A stretch of 64,000 bases of DNA from Vanilla planifolia. Lineage: Eukaryota; Streptophyta; Magnoliopsida; Asparagales; Orchidaceae. This document shows positions 59,795 to 64,000 of this stretch, in pieces; position 1 is the stretch's first letter; the number at the start of each line of letters is the position of its first letter. The notes beneath the pieces are model-generated. The model did no database searches and had not been told where the DNA came from. It was given only the letters and a program-made list of their open reading frames with translations. The stretch is taken from the NCBI GenBank assembly GCA_023846275.1, contig CM043870.1, positions 11,603,527 through 11,667,526 on the forward strand. Reading direction: 5' to 3'. The position numbers and the translations under genes were made by a program.

Positions 59795-61430
59795 GCACAC
59801 TAAGAGGGGGATGAATTCATGTTAAAAATATTTAAATAACTCATTTTGAAATTCTTTTATCAAGTCAATATACTCAAGATTTTGCAAAGGATATATCATA
59901 CCTCTTAACAAATTACTCAAGATAAAATGCTTATTCTAGGTTGCACTTATGTATTATATAAAACTTATAGTAGCAATGAAGATCATGTAAATTAGTCAAG
60001 GGATTTGTTTTGTGATTTAGCTTAACCTCAAGGCATCTATCCCAAGTAACACACTCAAGCACCAGTAGAAAAATTCACTTATTTGTGATAGCCAGTGGAG
60101 AAACATAAGTAGAAATCATGGTTTTTCAAAGATAGTACACAACCCAAATCAACTCCACATTAAATATTCAAAAGTTTGACCAAAACTCTGTACATTATAT
60201 ATAGCTAGAAGCATGGGCAAGAACCACCATTTTATAGGGATCAATGCAAGCACAAGCTTACTTAGTGATAAACTAAATATACAATTATAATTACCAAAAA
60301 ATTATAGATTATTAAAAAAAGAGATATTAATTGATCAAAAAACTTTTGATTCAAAATGTTGAATCAGGTTTAGCTTGAGTTGCTTTCTCTAATTCCCTCA
60401 ACTAATGTGATGTTCTGATGAAGAGCTTATCTCTCTTAGCAAGTTCTCTTAGAAATCACATTAACAATTCTAGCAGCTTGCTTTGAATTACCTCTAGATT
60501 TCTTATCGTACCCTTATTATCTTGTTTTTAATGATTAGAGGTGTTTTTTATGGTTTGCAATGTATAAAACTCTCTAAAAAAAGCTTAAATAACTCTTATA
60601 ATGGCTAATTTTATATTTGAGATATGATTGAACAAGTCATTTTGCGACTTTCATTCTGTTTGTAATGTATAATAAGCATATCATACCATATGTTGACCAT
60701 GTATTGAACTATTCATATTATATATTTTAATGTAAACATTTCATAGAAAGCTTTTAGGTTTTCTATTGCATACTATGCATAAGTATCCTTAACTATTCAC
60801 ACTTTATGATAGAAATTACTATACCATATAAAATTATCAAGATTGTGCAAATGTCATGTGTGACTTGAACACTTTATGTATTTTATTAATTGTATTGCAT
60901 GATATTTCATAAAGTACAATATTATACTATTTTATTATTTAACCATTACAATGTGATTTGCTAATTTCTCTTTGAACCACTTATGTTTTATAGTAAATAA
61001 TATCACATCATATGAAATTCTTATGATTCTTATGTTAAGTAGATCATATAATGATTTACTTCTCTAAACTACTCAACTCTTATATTCAACCAATGTGAAC
61101 ACATTTTATAGTTTGATCATGAGATTACACCATCTAATTGTAAAGAACACCAGAGATAACTTAGATAAAAAATTTTATTTCTTAGATCATCTACTTCATA
61201 TTACACTATTCTAACTATATGAAGTAGGTTTCATTCAATACGACCAATACAACTTTTAACAACTTTTGGGTTTATTCTTCAAATCAAATTCTACCATACT
61301 TAACTCATTAATCCTTATAGAATTGTGCATTAATATCCATAATATAAGTATATTATTCTAGTATATTATTCTTATTTTCTCTTAGTGATATTTAACTAAA
61401 ATTATTAGAGTGTATTTACCTAAATGTAAT
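59795..61430 (-). repeat. Possible Copia LTR relic
   Basis: It begins cactaagagggggatgaattc, the word that opens the candidate Copia LTRs at 17341 and 28118. It has the same tatgata/catatca-rich composition. No pol remnant confirms it. Confidence 0.3.
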
Positions 61431-62285
61431 GCAAGTGCTTAGTGAGTGAACTGTAGACTCCCATGTGTAGTAGTTGGTAACATGGTTGAAATCTTTACAT
61501 ATGTCTTACGAGAAATACCCCATGGCAACATAAAGGACACATGCTTCCATCTTATTCTTCCCTTAAGTTTTTTAATAGAATATTTCTTCTTTTCCTCAAG
61601 TATCTTAAGTTGATATCCAAGGCTCCATTCATCTAAACAAAATTGAAGAACCACTTCATCTTCTAATCTTTTAGATTCACATATAACACACTAAGTAAGC
61701 AAGTAAGTTCATAAGAAAGACACATAAATGGTTTGTTATTATCAAAACAAGGCATTATCTTTAGGGCTCATGGGGTTCAACAAACATGAAAATCATTCCC
61801 AATTGTTGGTAAAAGTGCTAAAATAGTTTAGAATAACTCAAATAAACTTGAATTATCTCTAACAAGCAAACTACAACATCTATAATAAGTTGCGATCTAA
61901 GAAACCTTAGTAATGTTGAAGAGTATCATCTTGATATGTCCTAATAATGGTACATAAATCAAGATACATGTCAAATATATAACACAAGTACATAAATTGT
62001 AGATAAGAAAATGCTAAAGTTAACATAAAACATATAGATAAAAATGTGTGACCCTCCAACAACCTAATATGATCTTAGAAGTCTTTTCAATGTGAGTGAA
62101 ACATCTAATGCTCGCACATCATTCCTTTAAAGATCAAACTATCAAAGTGAAGGAATTTTATAATTGAATAATGATATTTTATTTTAAAAAATTCACTATT
62201 AAGACAAGAAATAAATGAATTTTTATAAATCCAAAATATAATGGAAAGTGTTTAACAAGAAGATTTCAAGCTAGTGTTCTTATCA
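61431..62285. other. Unassigned; one unrecognised 71-codon minus frame
   Basis: The frame at 61439-61654 (minus) is basic and polar (LKGRIRWKHVSFMLPWGIS) but matches no family that I know. It has no supporting gene context. Confidence 0.35.
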
Positions 62286-62289
62286 AATT

Positions 62290-62930
62290 TGAATGTCATT
62301 TAATTCAACACTTGGCACAAAAAATGGTGGAGAGTGAATGTGGGGTGATGTCCCAAAAGCAACTCTTTATAAGCTTTTAGGAGAAGAGGTATAGGAATGA
62401 ATTATTTTATATTGACAACTGAATGAGCAATTCTAATATTTATATTAGATGTCATGGTCTTAATATATCAAGCCACCTTTTGAAAGAGAAACTCACTTAG
62501 ATTAGGATGGGGTAAGTGAACAAGAAAATATCTTAATATAGTGAGATTAAGATGTCACCTTTTATATCAAAACTAATCTTTTACTAATCTAATTTAGTCT
62601 AAGAATAAACTAAGTGAAAGCTAGTGGGTCTCTGATCTTTTGACTAAAGAGGATAGGAAATGAAAGTTGGATGATGTCTTAAGAGAGACACCACTAAACA
62701 AGAAGTGGCTACTAGCATGCTTCTAAGTGAAGGGATATAAGGATAATTTATTCAATAATGATTACTAAGAGAATAATTCTAATATTTATATAAGATGTTA
62801 TGATTTTATATTGATACACCTTTTGAGGGTAAAATTCACTTAGGTTGAGATGCTTAAGGGGATAATACTTCAATATATAAGATTAAAATATCATATTTAG
62901 TCATATAAAATTATAACTAAATAAATAATT
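62290..62930 (+). repeat. Two-copy diverged tandem duplication, offset about 346 bp
   Basis: aattctaatatttatat.agatgt at 62429 recurs at 62775. Flanking blocks also match in order: gatgtc/gatgtctta, taagcttttaggagaagaggtata versus catgcttctaagtgaagggatata, ccttttga, then aaactcactta/aaattcactta. Confidence 0.75.
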
Positions 62931-63368
62931 CAATTATATCTTTTTATTAAATAAGATAGAAAATATTATTACATTGTCCAATTATTTTGGAAACTAAAAG
63001 CATAGACAAATAAGCTCCAAAAAAGTGTTGATGAGGTGAATGTAAACTACAATTTCATTAAATTTGAAATTTTTTAGAACTAAGGGGATTAGGGAGAATT
63101 AAAGTTATATGATCCCCAAAGATTTTTGGTGCTTTCGAATTTCTCTTTGACAATAGTCAAAGGGCAATGTTTTCATTGTAATTGGATGACAATCATTATC
63201 CAAACTAATAGTAAACATTATGAGTGAATGTTGAAATATGCATATATTTGCTCCTTAGGAAGCCATATCGATTCTCAAAAAGCCTTAAAAAAGCCCCAAA
63301 GTAGCCTTACATTTGGAGAAAAAGGATGAAGTGAGAGGTTAAGTAATGAAATAGAGAAAGATAGTTAA
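62931..63368. other. Unassigned spacer
   Basis: Nothing recognisable. Confidence 0.5.
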
Positions 63369-63528
63369 TGGAGGAGAAAAAAGAAGAGATAGAGAAAGAG
63401 AAGAAAAGTAAAGGAGTGGAATGAGAGAAATAATGAGGAAGGGAAGGAGGAGGAGCAGAAGGAAAGGAAACAGAAGAAGAGATGGAGAGGAGGAAAATGA
63501 GATGAGAGAAGAGTAGGAAAGAAATATG
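63369..63528 (+). repeat. Long imperfect polypurine tract
   Basis: About 160 bp consists mainly of A and G (gaggagaaaaaagaagag, gggaaggaggaggag, ggagaggaggaaaa). Its complement produces a spurious Leu/Ser/Pro-rich frame at 63339-63569 on the minus strand. Confidence 0.9.
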
Positions 63529-64000
63529 AATAGTATCGCCATAATGAAGTCTCTTATGGAGTCAAACATTAATAGAAGTTAATCAACTTTCAGAGTGATC
63601 ATCGATGTGGATGCACACTACTTATGGATTCAGGATCATTGCCAGTGGTTTGATGGAGTACAGAATGGAGGAGGCATCATGAAGTATTACAAAGTTTTAG
63701 TTTTGGTTACAAGTCAATTTTTAATCTTTGTAATGACATTATTCTATAGTTGCATGTAGCTTTCAATGTGTTTGGATTGGCATGCTACAATTTCAAGAGA
63801 GAGAGAGAGAGGGAGAGTGAGGATAGTAAAATTCATGTAGCTTTTTGTTCCATTATTTTATGTGATCATATGATCATTTCATAAAATAAAAACTCTGAAT
63901 TACACTTGGAAAGGTGTTTATCAATTAATCAAATTTTTGTTTAGGTTAGTCAAACATTAGATTAGATGTCTTAGATTTCCAATTCAATTTTTGACAAAAA
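63529..64000. other. Unassigned end of window with (GA)n
   Basis: A GA run lies at 63796-63812. 63590-63700 is less AT-rich and open on the plus strand (VIIDVDAHYLWIQDHCQWF) but too short and unrecognised to call a gene. Confidence 0.45.

Noticed and set aside
63339-63569. 76-codon Leu/Ser-rich minus-strand ORF resembling a membrane protein
   Set aside because: It is only the complement of the polypurine tract.
1-64000. CRISPR arrays, bacterial operons, rRNA genes, organelle inserts
   Set aside because: No spaced identical repeats, ribosome-binding sites, rRNA-like blocks or plastid/mitochondrial gene sequences were seen on either strand.

Overview
This is a piece of plant nuclear DNA, almost certainly from a flowering plant. 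It is very AT-rich and nearly gene-free, and most of it consists of layered, decayed retrotransposons. The plant assignment rests on the element types read directly from the sequence: Ty3/Gypsy elements with very long LTRs and an initiator-tRNA-Met primer-binding site, SIRE/Maximus-like Ty1/Copia pol fragments, and plant L1-type LINEs with a DUF4283-type ORF1 and a C-terminal RNase H. I cannot name the species. There is nothing bacterial, organellar or CRISPR-like.

Layout. 1-6.4 kb: a candidate old long LTR (644-2994), an unassigned stretch, and a CpG-rich island at 5.2-5.85 kb whose minus strand carries the best candidate for a host-gene first exon (5213-5423, transit-peptide-like). 6.4-7.9 kb: a mosaic of direct and inverted duplicated modules. 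7.9-17.3 kb: a minus-strand Gypsy element with readable gag, protease, RT, RNase H and integrase; its upstream LTR is split by a LINE. 17.3-24.4 kb: a minus-strand Copia and a minus-strand LINE. 24.4-32 kb: a Gypsy-type LTR relic and an internally deleted Copia. 32.05-34.3 kb: a Gypsy LTR with a GC-rich, minisatellite-bearing core. 34.3-37.5 kb: Copia pol abutting a LINE endonuclease. 38.25-57.4 kb: two related plus-strand LTRs of about 2.3-2.4 kb flank about 14.5 kb of nested elements. These include the best-preserved object in the window, a 2,999-bp solo LTR (46743-49741) with a perfect 5-bp target-site duplication. 57.4-64 kb: a tRNA/SINE-like hairpin, further LTR relics, a two-copy tandem duplication and a long polypurine tract.

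No intact transposon protein remains: every pol region is full of stops and frameshifts. Most old copies are almost devoid of CpG, as expected from long methylation and C-to-T decay. Three regions keep CpG: the exon island, the core of the 32-34 kb LTR and the solo LTR. The window records successive insertion, internal deletion and solo-LTR formation. I did not find a clearly new functional system. The points most worth a second look are the CpG-island exon, the repeat architecture of the young solo LTR, and the tRNA-like hairpin.
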